From NCBI GenBank assembly GCA_030141605.1, contig JAQGDQ010000903.1:17987-81986 (forward strand): a stretch of DNA of 64,000 nucleotides, written 5' to 3'. Under the pieces are notes generated by a model that did no database searches, was not told the origin of the DNA, and worked only from the letters and a program-made list of their open reading frames with translations. The stretch comes from Tubiluchus corallicola. Its lineage: Eukaryota > Priapulida > Priapulimorpha > Priapulimorphida > Tubiluchidae. The translations under genes were made by a program, and so were the position numbers. Below are positions 37,326-46,853 of this stretch, piece after piece (positions within the stretch are counted from its first letter, which is position 1; every line of letters begins with the position of its first letter).

Positions 37326-40300
37326 GCAGTCGTTCCTATCGTTGTGGTGTCTTTGATCGTAATCTTTTTTTCGTTGTGCCGTAGATAAGACTGTTCAGTC
37401 ATCTTCTATGCTATTATAAACTACTGAATAAGTTATTCTGCAGGTTTGGGAATTTATCAGCCTTCGGGACACGTGGACTTTTACCCAGCTGGCGGAAGGA
37501 TACAGCCAGGATGCCCAGGTTCACTGATAGAAGCATGGATACAATATGGCTGGCAAACTGGTACTCGGGCATTATAAATAATAAACAGTTTAATATGAAA
37601 GAAATGATCCAGTGCTTATGTGTTTATAGTAATATAGATCACTTGTCTCTGCCGCACTACGACAATTGACTTTAGGTCTGAAAATTGAAGCAGGATATCA
37701 TACAGAAGCAAGTGTCCATGATACTTGTCAATGTCATAGTAATTTCATAATGGATTTCTAGATTTTGAATCGTGAAAAACCAGATTTAATATTTCTAATG
37801 ATTTATGTACAGCCGTTATCCTATCGGTTAATTCGCTGAAGGCAGAAGGTACTAAAATGTCTGAACTCTAATACTAGCCTCATGCAATTAATATAACTTT
37901 TAGGTTAATTGCTGATTAAACTTTGTCAGGCTTATCACAGTTCAATATACAACAAATCTGTGGTCGAGTTAAAGCCAGCAAATTGATTACATAAATTCTT
38001 ACAATAGCCTAATACTAGTAATTTCCCATTTATAGTTATTAATTTATTTATTTATGAATATAAGATATAAGCATTTTGTGTTTGAATAGTTATCTCAGTT
38101 ACAATCATACACAAGAGTAATATTAAAAAAACATATGCAGTATTAGATAAAGATAAACCGAAGAAAAGCACAGACAATGCAGACGGAGTTTTGTCCACAG
38201 TTCTTAATTTTCAGCCTACAAATTTTTACGAAACAGCATAAAAGTTAGCAGAAATAATCTCTTATTTTACATGTAGGTTGGAACAAATTCACTTACTGTA
38301 GTCACTATCGCTCGTTTGAACTATTCGTTGAGTCAATTAACGGTGATTGTGCGATGAGAGCTTTTGAATGTCAGAACTTTGAGCAACTGCAGGTACGTAC
38401 AAGTCTAGGCGCAGTTACTTTCAATGTGGGAGAGGCATTTTCTAAAAGATTTCTTTGTTGCATTTATCGATGCAATAACAGCAATTTTTAGTAACTCTGT
38501 TTGTGAATTAGATATATATTTGAATTACCAAAGATTTATACCAATCTTGTAAACTGCGACATACCTTATTATTTTAATTTCACTGTTGTTTTTAATGCAT
38601 CATCTACAGTCCAGGCAACTTTAAATAGGCATGTCTGCTGTTTCATGGGCTGTAATACGAGCAAAATGTTGTTATAATAAATATTTATTTGGATCAAATC
38701 AAAAATTCCCTCTTGGGATGCCTTGTATGAACTCCAGTTCATCCGCCTAAAATGATATCCACCTGTAATGCTGCACACTTTAATCCGGGCAATCTTAAAA
38801 TAGTTTTCGACATCATTGAATATAAGATGCACATATTACAGCCAATGAGACAGTAGGCAGGCCTATTTAAAGTTGTCTGGACTGTTGATGAAGCATCAAG
38901 AAATAACAGTGCAATTTGTGTGACAGGCAGGTCTGTGTGACGTCACAAACCCAACAACGAGCGCAATAATGGGCTTCAAAGCAAATGAATTTGACCCCGG
39001 AAGCACGAAGAATATTCAAATGTACGTGGACGTAGGGGGCGAAGAGAATTCCCAGTATTTCTGCCGTAAGTAAATTTGGTTCATTTGGTGAATGAAAGAG
39101 TGAAAAACCGTTCATGTAAGCTATTTGTGTAAGCAATCTAGAGTATTTGCATAACATAGTTATGAACTTAGACGTCAGGTGTCGATTAGTTGAGAATGTT
39201 GGATTCATAAGGTTTACAAGTAACTATGATTCAAAACGCTTGTGCAAGGCTGAGGTTGTACTCACCTAGCTCTAGGCGGCTAGTCGAAGGCTTTTAAAAA
39301 CGTTCCGAGCTTAACGAAGTTGTGTGCGAATTTAAACTTTACGATTCTTCCTCTAGATGGTGCTACTATAATGTGTTTGGGGGTTAAGACAATTTTATAT
39401 TTGTATTTGTCACAACGGCAAAGAGATTTTTAATAGGTATAATTGCAGTGGAAATTTAATTGAAAAAAGGCGTTGGTCTAATAGATAAAGAAATCTAATC
39501 TTGCAGCTTAATAGATATGATTCAATAATGCCAGTGTAGTTATAAAATCCGCAGTAAATGCTACTCTTTTACTATTGTTAATGTTATAATATGTACCAAT
39601 TTTTCAAAACTGTTCAACTTCAATTTCACGGTTAACTTTTCAGTTTTAACGTTTTTATTTAACGCCCCACATAAAGATTTTTAGCTTGCATTGTCTTAGA
39701 GGAGCCCAGTTTAATGATTTTGCTGTAATTATAATTAGATCATCACATTCATGTTGAATTCGCGCTGGATAATCAAGGAGTCCAGGAATCGGGTAAACTT
39801 CACATCATCTTAATTAACGAGCTTGGACGATCCGTTGACTACACACTTGGTGATCGCAGGTAAGATATTCAACGAAGTGGAAAAAGATCCCACAATTTGT
39901 CGAACTTTACGAAGAGAAATCCAACCTGACGTAATTAAAATGTATTGTGTAACGAAACTGCATGGTGTTGATATGCTGTTACATCGTGGTTGAGTAAAAC
40001 ACAGCAGAAACGAGAAAATGGAGACGAATTTTAAAGGAAAAAAACGTGCCAGATTTCTGTTCTGTATTTTGTGAATTTGTGTTTACACTGATTATAGCTC
40101 AAAAGCTATTCTAACCTCAAACTGCTAAATAAATCAGTGATCTAGAATAGATTAGCATAACTTGGATTTCTTTGTCTATGTGTGTGTCAAAAACAATCAC
40201 AAGCAATGGTAGTTGAAAAAAATGTCTGATATTTTTACTACGTGAAAGCACAAAAACACGAGCCAGTTCTTTTGAAACGGACTCCGTCCCATTTTGCAGT

Positions 40301-42445
40301 CTTTTCGCGTATTGTTTCAGTTTGGTACATTTTGCTTTCTGCAACATGAAGTGGATAGACATATCAGGTGGCACAAAAAATGCGCCGAAGTTTTGATCAC
40401 GACGTCATAGGAAGCTAATAACGAAATGGCTTAAAAGTTATTACACTGACGTTACGGACGTTTGTTTCATAAGCACCAAAAATAAGCAATTTTTTAAATT
40501 TGTCCAAAGCTACAGAAATTGGTTAAATCAATAAGTAAAAAAAAAACAAAATGCGGGAAAAATCGTGTGTAATTATTGTGCAACTTCTCTGGGTGCTAGC
40601 CACTCACACAGTAACCTAGACGAAGGCATTTTTTCCGACAGCTGACACAGTTTCTCAGTTTTTATTGGGGTTTTTGTTCCTAGCTTTCAACAATTTTTGC
40701 CTTTAGTGTCTTTGCGTCAAACGCCCTGTGCAGCTCGAGTGCACCTACTCTTTAAGGGAATTCCACATACCATGATGCAGAGGATTAAGTCCCATTTTTT
40801 CTTGGCAATAGATGTTTATCAGTACTTTGTTTCCTGCGGTGAAGGCCATTATGCTTGATTCCTGCATTGTTTTGCTGTCGTGTGTTAAGTGCTTTATACG
40901 TCAACATGGCCGTTTTTCAGTTGCTGACATTGTTCGTGTTCAGCCAGTTCATTTTTTAACATGCAGAAGATTTTTGGGCACAACTTGAAAATTGATGTAT
41001 TGTAATACAAAGCTGTAAAATTTCAACCTTGTTTCTAATGTCATTGTATCTAAAATTCAGCACATTTTCCCACGCCAACCGATATAAGAAAAACTTTTCA
41101 GAATGGCGATTACAAAACATTATTTTATCCCATACATTCATTGGAACGTGAAATATTGCACCATCTTTTTGCTCATCTAAATAATGAACACGAAAGAATC
41201 TTGTTTTAGTTTTGTATTTTCCTATTTTTCAAGATCTGATGATTTTATACCAGGAACTACTTATTACTTCATGTTCCGCACTGATCGAGAATGGGGTTAT
41301 GTAACTCAGCTTGAATTCTACTGGGAGTCTGATCACTTCAGTATTGTTGATCCGGATACCTGGATCTACGTGGCTAACCTTTACATCAAGGACATTAAAA
41401 TCACCGCAGCTGAGAGTCAAACGTTGTAAGTCAAACAACATTTAGTACGATGATTATTATAATCTTATTAATCTTAATGCCAAGCCCACGAGTAATTACA
41501 TTTTGATATGAAATTTGAAAGACAGGAAACGTGAAAATGTTAGGATTTGGATTTGAACCAGAGACCATTTGCTTACAAGGCAGACACGTAGACCACTAGG
41601 CCATCGTACACTGGTGATTAAAGCAGTCCCTTACAGCTGGCCAACCAAATTTAGAATTTCCGATGTTAGCTTACTCACACTGGAGCGATTCTAACTAACC
41701 GGATTATTTTTTTATTTTTATTAATTTGCAGCCTGACGTTCCGTATCAGCCTGTCTTTCTATTTCTTCAAAAATCAACACTGTTGTACATGTGTTTTCCA
41801 GTTTTTTCTTGTCCAATACTGTCAATAGACTCTAATCAGTATAAATAATTATTGATGAGACTGGAATAATCTGACATTAGTCATACAAAAAATATAGAAT
41901 AAAAACAATGCTGTAAGTCATTGGACAAATGACTGATGCATTACCATCATTATCGAATGGCATTTCTTTTATATTTTTAGTTATAAATCAAAATATTTTA
42001 ACACTATTGAGTTGCTGTTGCCCGTAGCCCTGTGACCTAACCTTTACCAATGACACGAATTTTGACTAAATTCTGATTGCTATAACTCAATATTTTTTGT
42101 ATTATATGTTACATAGAATTTGCATCTATAAGTCTATCTTTGATAGGCAAAATGATTAATACAAACCATGGTAACAACCCCTTCGTGTTCTCCCGCTGTA
42201 CTGAAAGTATTTCTGTACTATATTCATTGCATTTTCAGCATTTTTGAAGTTCTGTCGCAACCTTTGGCGCCATTTTCAGTTTCTTTGCCATTCAACGTTT
42301 TGCTATAATTTTCAAGCGTCTCTTCTGCCGTTATTTTTGAGAAAAATTAAGTTCATGCTATTTTTTCAGATCCATTTTCTGCACTGGATCTTCTAAATAT
42401 CGCGATGGGAAGCGGTACGACTTGCACGCTGGTGGTCAATGTTGA
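24776..42445 (+). CDS. secreted pancreatic-lipase-family protein, catalytic Ser lost
   Basis: Thirteen exons: 24776-24887, 25897-26096, 26833-27021, 28253-28480, 31938-32084, 33782-33908, 36205-36324, 37444-37560, 38277-38392, 38927-39065, 39739-39859, 41234-41425 and 42370-42445. They join in frame to 627 residues. All introns are GT-AG except intron 7, which has a GC donor (CAG|GCAAGT, 36325). Residues 1-20 are a signal peptide. Residues 21 to about 155 are an unusual helical N-terminal extension. The lipase domain starts at KCYQDYGCF (family CYERLGCF) and a C-terminal PLAT domain covers about 499-627, ending in the family's terminal Cys pattern. Asp337 (GLDPVDP) and His423 (CSHYRS) of the triad are present and the lid disulphide Cys398-Cys421 is kept. 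The nucleophile motif GHSLG is GYGLG (Gly311), and the oxyanion HGF is HTW (228-230). It is therefore probably a non-hydrolytic lipid-binding homologue, as seen in insect yolk proteins. Confidence 0.88.
25691..25745 (-). repeat. tRNA-like SINE fragment in lipase intron 1
   Basis: On the minus strand the sequence has a box-A-like CTAGTGGTAATGCATCCG and a degenerate box B GAGTTCAATCA about 35 bp later, the layout of a tRNA-derived promoter. No acceptor stem forms, so I read it as a decayed SINE head and not a tRNA gene. It belongs to a different family from the copies at 27462 and 41453. Confidence 0.4.
27072..27150 (-). repeat. 3'-end copy of the LINE at 42785-43480
   Basis: Shares about 75 bp with 42805-42880 in the same orientation, including GATTTAATC, ACAGTGAAA and CAAATCCCC blocks in the same order. 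At 42 kb this sequence immediately follows a decayed LINE reading frame on the minus strand, so it is read here as a 5'-truncated copy of that LINE's 3' end. Confidence 0.5.
27365..27432 (-). repeat. truncated copy of tRNA-like repeat family
   Basis: The stretch GAAACTTGAAAGACA ... GGATTTGAACC matches the 3' half of the copy at 41453-41700 (GAAATTTGAAAGACA ... GGATTTGAACC). It keeps box B (GGTTCAAATCC on the minus strand) but lacks box A and the head. It sits just beside the long copy at 27462, in the opposite orientation. Confidence 0.45.
27462..27733 (+). mobile_element. repeat with internal tRNA-like module, copy A
   Basis: Colinear along its length with the reverse complement of 41453-41700. 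The shared landmarks are: head TTAGTTAGAATC; AGTGTGAG; AATTTGG; box A TGGCCTAGTGGTCTA; an anticodon-loop-like CTTGTAAG; box B (degenerate here, GATTCAAATT); AATTACTC; and tail AAGATTATAATAAT. The tRNA-like part begins about 90 bp inside the element and not at its 5' end, which is unusual for a SINE. Located in lipase intron 3. Confidence 0.62.
27776..28048. mobile_element. MITE with CCAGRCAGCA ends
   Basis: Left end CCAGACAGCATACAATATTA and right end (reverse complement) CCAGGCAGCACAACAATATT form terminal inverted repeats. The 273-bp interior is rich in AATATTG/CAATATT half-palindromes. Target duplication not clear. Lies in lipase intron 3, directly after the tRNA-like repeat. Confidence 0.55.
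28640..28770. repeat. degenerate short repeats
   Basis: Repeated variants of GACATTTGGATAGTAGGAC and GTGGACATTTGG suggest an old minisatellite of roughly 30-bp units. Lies in lipase intron 4. Boundaries approximate. Confidence 0.35.
29005..29145 (-). repeat. 35-bp minisatellite, inverted block
   Basis: Two or more degenerate units containing ACAATAAAACAATGTACTG and TTTCATTGTGACAATAAA. They are the reverse complement of the array at 29945-30235, so the two blocks face each other across exon 2 of the nested gene. Confidence 0.5.
29404..30581 (-). CDS. nested gene: secreted Ala/Glu-rich acidic protein
   Basis: Two exons on the minus strand, 30581-30495 and 29787-29404, joined GT-AG in phase 0 to give 156 residues. 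Residues 1 to about 26 form a clear signal peptide (MVRVSSPLMLLAFSCAIIAV...). The exon break follows KK29. K33-R34 is a dibasic site that could be a proprotein cleavage point. From residue 35 to the end there is not one Lys, Arg, His, Cys, Met or aromatic residue; the chain is almost wholly Ala, Glu, Val, Gln, Ser and Gly. It is therefore strongly acidic and likely helical or disordered, ending in a Pro/Val tail (PVPVAPPA). A TATA box, TATATAAG, lies at 30678-30671 and an ATTAAA at 29191. I do not recognise the family. The gene lies wholly inside intron 4 of the lipase gene, antisense to it. Low complexity is the main doubt, but signal peptide, splice sites and TATA box agree. Confidence 0.75.
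29945..30235 (+). repeat. 35-bp minisatellite in the nested gene's intron
   Basis: About eight units of period 35, each close to GCACATTGTTTTATTGTTAC followed by AATGAAATATCTACA. Unit starts at 30041, 30076, 30111, 30146 and 30181 are exactly 35 bp apart. An inverted block of the same sequence is at 29005-29145. Confidence 0.8.
30671..30678 (-). promoter_or_regulatory. TATA box of the nested gene
   Basis: TATATAAG on the minus strand, 90 bp upstream of the nested gene's ATG at 30581. This would put the transcription start near 30645 and a 5' UTR of about 65 nt. Confidence 0.6.
30781..31210 (+). repeat. 104-bp tandem repeat, four units plus partial
   Basis: Units begin at 30781, 30885, 30988, 31092 and 31196 (partial). 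Each carries TCTCTTCTAGTTGAGGTGA, a GAGTTTCTTCACAG or GAGTTCCTAA variant, and GCAATATGGTTCCTC or GCGATATGGTTCCTC. Units 1-2 and units 3-4 form two subtypes. Ends beside a TG-repeat. Confidence 0.85.
31225..31740. repeat. cluster of simple repeats (TG, GACAGG, TAGG)
   Basis: (GTGC)n then (TG)n at 31225-31299, a degenerate GGACA pentamer run (GACAGGACAGG) at 31355-31437, and TAGG/GTAGGTAG sequence at about 31625-31735. The frames open across these are composition artefacts. Confidence 0.85.
32295..32435. repeat. CT-rich low-complexity tract
   Basis: Pyrimidine-rich TCTCTC sequence in lipase intron 5, continuing into CACTCACTC. Not coding. Confidence 0.6.
35041..35347. other. unassigned overlapping reading frames in lipase intron 6
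   Basis: Open frames of 60 codons (+, 35165-35347) and 86 codons (-, 35044-35304) overlap in a stretch that looks less AT-rich than the surrounding intron. The minus frame has NLGDGSEAPVRVFAMLNK, the plus frame FFNGALFNIAKTLTGASEP. Neither fits the lipase, and I do not recognise either. A transposon remnant is the most likely origin. Confidence 0.25.
36345..36640 (+). repeat. degenerate TTGG/TTTG tetranucleotide tract
   Basis: Directly downstream of the GC donor of lipase intron 7 the sequence becomes (TTGT/TTGG)n with interruptions for nearly 300 bp. The 150-codon frame that runs through exon 7 into this tract is not a gene. Confidence 0.8.
37248..37326 (+). repeat. (TTG)n microsatellite
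   Basis: About 26 TTG/GTT repeats in lipase intron 7. The polyleucine frame across it is an artefact. Confidence 0.9.
41453..41700 (-). mobile_element. repeat with internal tRNA-like module, copy B
   Basis: Reverse-strand copy of the element at 27462-27733, here with intact box A (TGGCCTAGTGGTCTACG), CTTGTAAG loop and perfect box B GGTTCAAATCC. The loop would correspond to a UGU (Thr) anticodon if the tRNA-like part derives from a tRNA. Lies in the last lipase intron. Confidence 0.65.
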
Positions 42446-42784
42446 ACGTGAATGTTGAATGAGTTCACTGCACAAGTTTACTGCCGGACTTCCGGCAATA
42501 ATTTTTATCAATAATTTACCAATAGTGTCCAATTTCCGACTGATTAATTGTTTTTACGTTTATTACCAAATTGGTGCAAAGAGCCAGTAATTGTAACTTC
42601 TAGGGTCAATGCAGATAAACAGGATTCAAATTAGCGTAACTAAATAACTACTGTTTCCTGTACTGGTGCTATATTATTGTGAGTCATATTGCAATTGTCT
42701 TGCGGAAAAAATGCGAAAAATAGTAATTGCTGTACATTTAACGTTTTGCGATTTTTGTGATTTTATGAACCTATATGTGTGACT
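42446..42784. other. lipase 3' flank
   Basis: No gene. A palindrome, GCCGGACTTCCGGC, lies at about 42483-42496. No clear AATAAA before the LINE remnant begins. Confidence 0.35.
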
Positions 42785-43480
42785 GCATTAAATGCAAACA
42801 CAAACAAATAAACAAGACTGATTTAATCTACAGTGAAAGATACGTTTGTTAGAGGCAAATCCCCTTACAAAGGAATATTGTGGCTCGAGCGTACAGAACA
42901 AATAACAACTAATTCATACAAATATTAAAAATAGTTATCACAGCAATGCTACATAAAGTAGTATTAATAACTCCTTACATAATTGTATCGAGATTTTTTT
43001 TAGACAATAACTGATTCCTAATATGAAAGGCTGATTCCAGAAAAGCTACAATAATCTTGCGTAATTCCATATCTTGACTACTCATTATAATGACAAATTT
43101 ATCATTGTCATTTGGCATGGCAGAAAATACAGGGAACAAATTTTCAATATGATTAAAAAGTGTCAATTTATCATCCTGATAACGGACATTTCATGACTAA
43201 GTGCATTTTATCTTCAATTTGGTTAGGGTTACAATAAATGCAACATCCTCACTTTATTTTAGCCTTCTCCCCTCTTTGTATCCTTATTGTCATCAAGCAG
43301 TTCCTTTGTTCGTACGAAATATGCCGTTCCTGCACTACGTTATTAAGCTTGCGTATTAATTTCGCTGAGCTGAATGTATTTTGGCCATGCCTGCATAAAT
43401 GCAAGATCACAAATCCAAAATCAGTTTATATTTTACTGTTGTTGCCCTGCCATAGGTTCCATCGTTTTTCATTGAAAGGC
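42785..43480 (-). pseudogene. decayed LINE: C-terminal coding and 3' end
   Basis: The minus strand reads SYEQRNCLMTIRIQRGEKA, a stop, then CIYCNPNQIEDKMHLVMKCP, one or two small lesions, and LFNHIEN...LLSKK followed by a stop at 42975. The pattern CxxC...ED..H...CP.Y...LF is the zinc-finger-like end of many non-LTR retrotransposon proteins. The 3' region to about 42785 recurs at 27072-27150. Inactive. Confidence 0.55.
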
Positions 43481-44130
43481 ACATTGAAAGGAGTATATAT
43501 ACACAACTGTGTTGCTTTTGAGGTTTTCAAAAGCTGGCAGCAAAAAGTGTGTAAATTTTTGCGCCAAGCGTTAGCAAGCCAAAGAAAAAATTAGTCATAC
43601 TCGCTTGTAGATTACGTTGATTTAAATACTTTTTTTACATAAACGTGATATACAAAATACTTGACTCGAGTATTTAATAATACTGTATCAAAAACTTTTG
43701 TTATTAAATTTTCAACGAATTTTTGTTGCTATTAATTTAAATTACGCACTTTGCATATTTGTCCGTCAACTCTGATGCAAGAACAATTTATTTCACACAC
43801 AACAATGAATTAGTAAGCATTATACAAGGTAGCAACCATTATAGATGCAAGCGTGATGATCACGAATCATTGTAAAAGTAAGTTAATGTTAAGATGAGAT
43901 GAGATAAGATGAGATGAAATGAGACGAAACGAGACAAGATAAGATAAAATCTTCATTTAAACTCTATAGCTAGAACGAGTCATACAATTTTTGCATCCCG
44001 GTCGAGTAAACTAAAATAATAAATAATATAAATAAACATAAAAAATGCAAAATATGAATACAACTTAAAATTATACAAATTTTACGTTCATATACAAAAT
44101 TATCGAGTAACAAATACAGATGAACTGAAT
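43481..44130. repeat. intergenic DNA with GATAA/GATGA tract
   Basis: No gene seen. At 43891-43950 there is a degenerate pentamer tract (GATGA, GATAA, GAAAT, GACGA). On the minus strand it directly follows AAATGAAGATTTTATC, which looks like a retroelement tail. Confidence 0.5.
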
Positions 44131-44692
44131 TTGCGTTGTATTGCATTGCATTGTATTGTATTGCACTGCACTGCATTGTACGGTACTGTACTGTACTGTA
44201 CTGTACTGTACTGTACTGTACTGTACTGTACTGTACTGTACTGTACTGTACTGTACTGTACCGTACCGTACCGTACCGTACCGTACCGTACCGTACCGTA
44301 CCGTACCGTACCGTACCGTACCGTGCCGTGCCGTATTGTATTGTATCGTATCGTATCGTATCGTATTTTGTTGTGTTGTGTTGTGTTGTGTTGTATTGTA
44401 TTGTATTGTATTGTATTGTATTGTATTGTATTGTATTGTATTGTATTGTATTGTATTGTATTGTATTGTATTGTATTGTATTGTATTGTATTGTATTGTA
44501 TTGTATTGTATTGTATTGTATTGTATTGTATTGTATTGTATTGTATTGTATTGTATTGTATTGTATTGTATTGTATTGTATTGTATTGTATTGTATTGTA
44601 TTGTATTGTATTGTATTGTATTGTATTGTATTGTATTGTATTGTATTGTATTGTATTGTATTGTATTGTATTGTATTGTATTGTATTGTATA
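44131..44692 (+). repeat. mosaic pentanucleotide satellite (TTGTA/CTGTA/CCGTA...)
   Basis: Roughly 112 pentamers in homogeneous blocks. In order they are: TTGCA/CTGCA; a long CTGTA run (about 44180-44258); CCGTA (about 44259-44325); CCGTG; TTGTA; TCGTA; TTGTG; then about 60 units of TTGTA to 44692. The blocks differ by single transitions. All six frames are open for much of it, giving meaningless 190-260-codon reading frames. Confidence 0.95.
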
Positions 44693-45280
44693 CAAGTTCG
44701 GGCTGAAATGCATTTTTAAGCACTGAAACTCATGATTCATAACTTTTAAGCAGCTCAAAATGAGCTATCTTAGCGGCTCTAGATAGATATAGTTTAGAGT
44801 TTTTCACTTTAATTTGGCGCGAGTAGAAATCTTATAGTCCTTTGGCTACAAGCTAAATACCTCTAGTTAGAACCATAACGATCATAAATTCATGGGCCGA
44901 ACCAGAAGCAAAATATGAAATCCTTGTAAATAATATTCTGAAACTGCTAATATATAAAAATGAAAGACAGTCTGCACCTAAAGAAAATCTTCACGTTTAA
45001 AACAGTTGTTGCAAAAAGTGTCAATACCTACATTTATGCTACCGAAACTTCACTTGCTATACACCACAAAGCGTTTGGATCCTGAACATTTTCTTTACCT
45101 CTTGGTCCTCTTCTGAAAGTTGTTGATGGTCTCAGTGATTGCCTGTTGTCACTGAGCTAACAGTTCTGAGCGATGAGCGTGTAAATAAGTCAGACTTCAT
45201 GTTAAAGTGTGGCTCCGCCATAAAAAATATTTCTTTACTGGACTGTGGTTAATTAAAAGTCTCAGCTAAAATAAACGCTC

Positions 45281-46243
45281 TCACCGTACATAATAAAGTT
45301 TGTGTTTCTTGTCTATCACCTTATCTATTGTTATTTGCCAGAGTTCTTCAAGCAACCACATCTGTCCGAAACAATGCACAATCATCGTATCATCTACACT
45401 AATGTTACGAACAGTAAAAATTTGAGTAACAATCAAATTATTAGCCGGAACGAATGTTGGATAACTTTCCGGTCGTATTCGAGATGAGAGAATTCCTGTA
45501 ACGTAAACGTCCTCAGCTGGGACAGGTATCCTATGCCGGGAAGCATCGTATAACAATGACACCAAGTCCATACTGATGATATACCCGGCTCCAATGGCGT
45601 AGGTGGGAAAGAATCTCTTTGGCCATTCTCGTTCTGAAACATAACCGCGCCTGAATATGCTTCTTACAGGAATTGCCCTATTCAAGACATAGCCGGATAT
45701 TGTGTTGCGTTGCAGTGTCGAAACATGTTTTATCAATACATCAGGATTGACATAGACATCAGTGTCACACTTCATCAAGAACTTGGCTTCTTTACAATGC
45801 GCAGACACAACGTGTAGCATTAAAACACTTTTCAGCACCAAGTTACGATAATTTTCCTCGATATTAGTCACAAGCAAGTCACCATACTTTAACCTTTCAA
45901 CTTTCAGTTTCGATCGTTTGGCGCCCTTAACTTGACCAACAATGAACAATAATTCCACATCTTTCCTTTTCTTCAGAAAACCGCCCCATGTAGTCCTGAC
46001 CATCTCGCGTCGATCGAAATCTTCTACATGCGACTCCACCATTATTATGAGTAATGTTTCACTCACGCATTTAAAACTGAAAGGTAAAGTGTACTCAAAC
46101 ATTTTATCACCAACTAAACATTCTGCTACTTTAGAAGTTTTGATGAAAACGTTATTCTGGAAAATTTCGTAACAGTGCAAAAACACAGTACAAGTTACGA
46201 GAGACGATAAGACGAATTTTCCGGTTGAGTTTATCCTGCGCAT
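45281..46243 (-). CDS. GT31 beta-1,3-glycosyltransferase (B3GALT-like)
   Basis: Single-exon type II membrane protein of 320 residues, likely in the Golgi, transferring Gal or GlcNAc from UDP-sugar in beta-1,3 linkage. Short cytosolic N-terminus, membrane segment at about 10-28, then the GT31 catalytic domain. It has RREMVRTTWG (78-87, the R..IR.TW motif), VELLFIVGQ, the GDLLVTNIEENYRNLVLKS block, and the metal/UDP-binding DxD as KCDTDVYVN (D160-D162). PTYAIGAGYIIS (213-224) and EDVYVTG (244-250, catalytic acidic pair) follow. Every hallmark is present, so it should be active. It is short for the family. Substrate cannot be told from the sequence. A damaged GT31 sequence lies 5 kb away. Confidence 0.88.
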   Translation of the reverse strand: MRRINSTGKFVLSSLVTCTVFLHCYEIFQNNVFIKTSKVAECLVGDKMFEYTLPFSFKCVSETLLIIMVESHVEDFDRREMVRTTWGGFLKKRKDVELLFIVGQVKGAKRSKLKVERLKYGDLLVTNIEENYRNLVLKSVLMLHVVSAHCKEAKFLMKCDTDVYVNPDVLIKHVSTLQRNTISGYVLNRAIPVRSIFRRGYVSEREWPKRFFPTYAIGAGYIISMDLVSLLYDASRHRIPVPAEDVYVTGILSSRIRPESYPTFVPANNLIVTQIFTVRNISVDDTMIVHCFGQMWLLEELWQITIDKVIDKKHKLYYVR

Positions 46244-46658
46244 TTCAGAATAATTTCCTGTTTATCGAATGTGTGTGTTTGTTTTCGACCCTTTATATTT
46301 CAGTGTAGCTAGGATCGAGTACCGAAGATTTTTTATAAGCGCGTTTATATTTCTTCTTCTCCTTCAATCATCAGATTGCATTACTCAATAGCAAAGGAAT
46401 ATTAAAGCCATGTACATTAAGAATTGCTGTTTTTAGTTGCGCATACGCACTTCTTTTAAGCCAAAAAAGCATGTACTCCACGCAACAGTTGCTGGAACTG
46501 GCAATGTCAGCTCTTTCCCGTATTTGGTTTATCATCAACCGCTATTGTTATTCGTAGGAAAATGTGTCGTGTTAAGGCAAGTCACTTCTGCAAAGAAATA
46601 ACACCATTGGTTGCCAGTTTACCTTTTCATTTATTTTGCTGGTTATTTAGCATCTCAT

Positions 46659-46776
46659 ATACACCAGCAAGCATATAGAAATCCAAAATTAACGTGCTAT
46701 GCTATATTTAAAAGTCCAACCTCGACGCAAGTTTGACATATTCAAACAACTATTAGTTTCGGAATCTCCTATAGTA

Positions 46777-46853
<77 letters not shown>

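Noticed and set aside
43970-44758. Open frames of 190-262 codons (NTIQY... and VLYCI...) on both strands
   Set aside because: They are readings of a pentamer satellite without stop codons. A 5-bp unit cycles through all three frames, so every frame is open.
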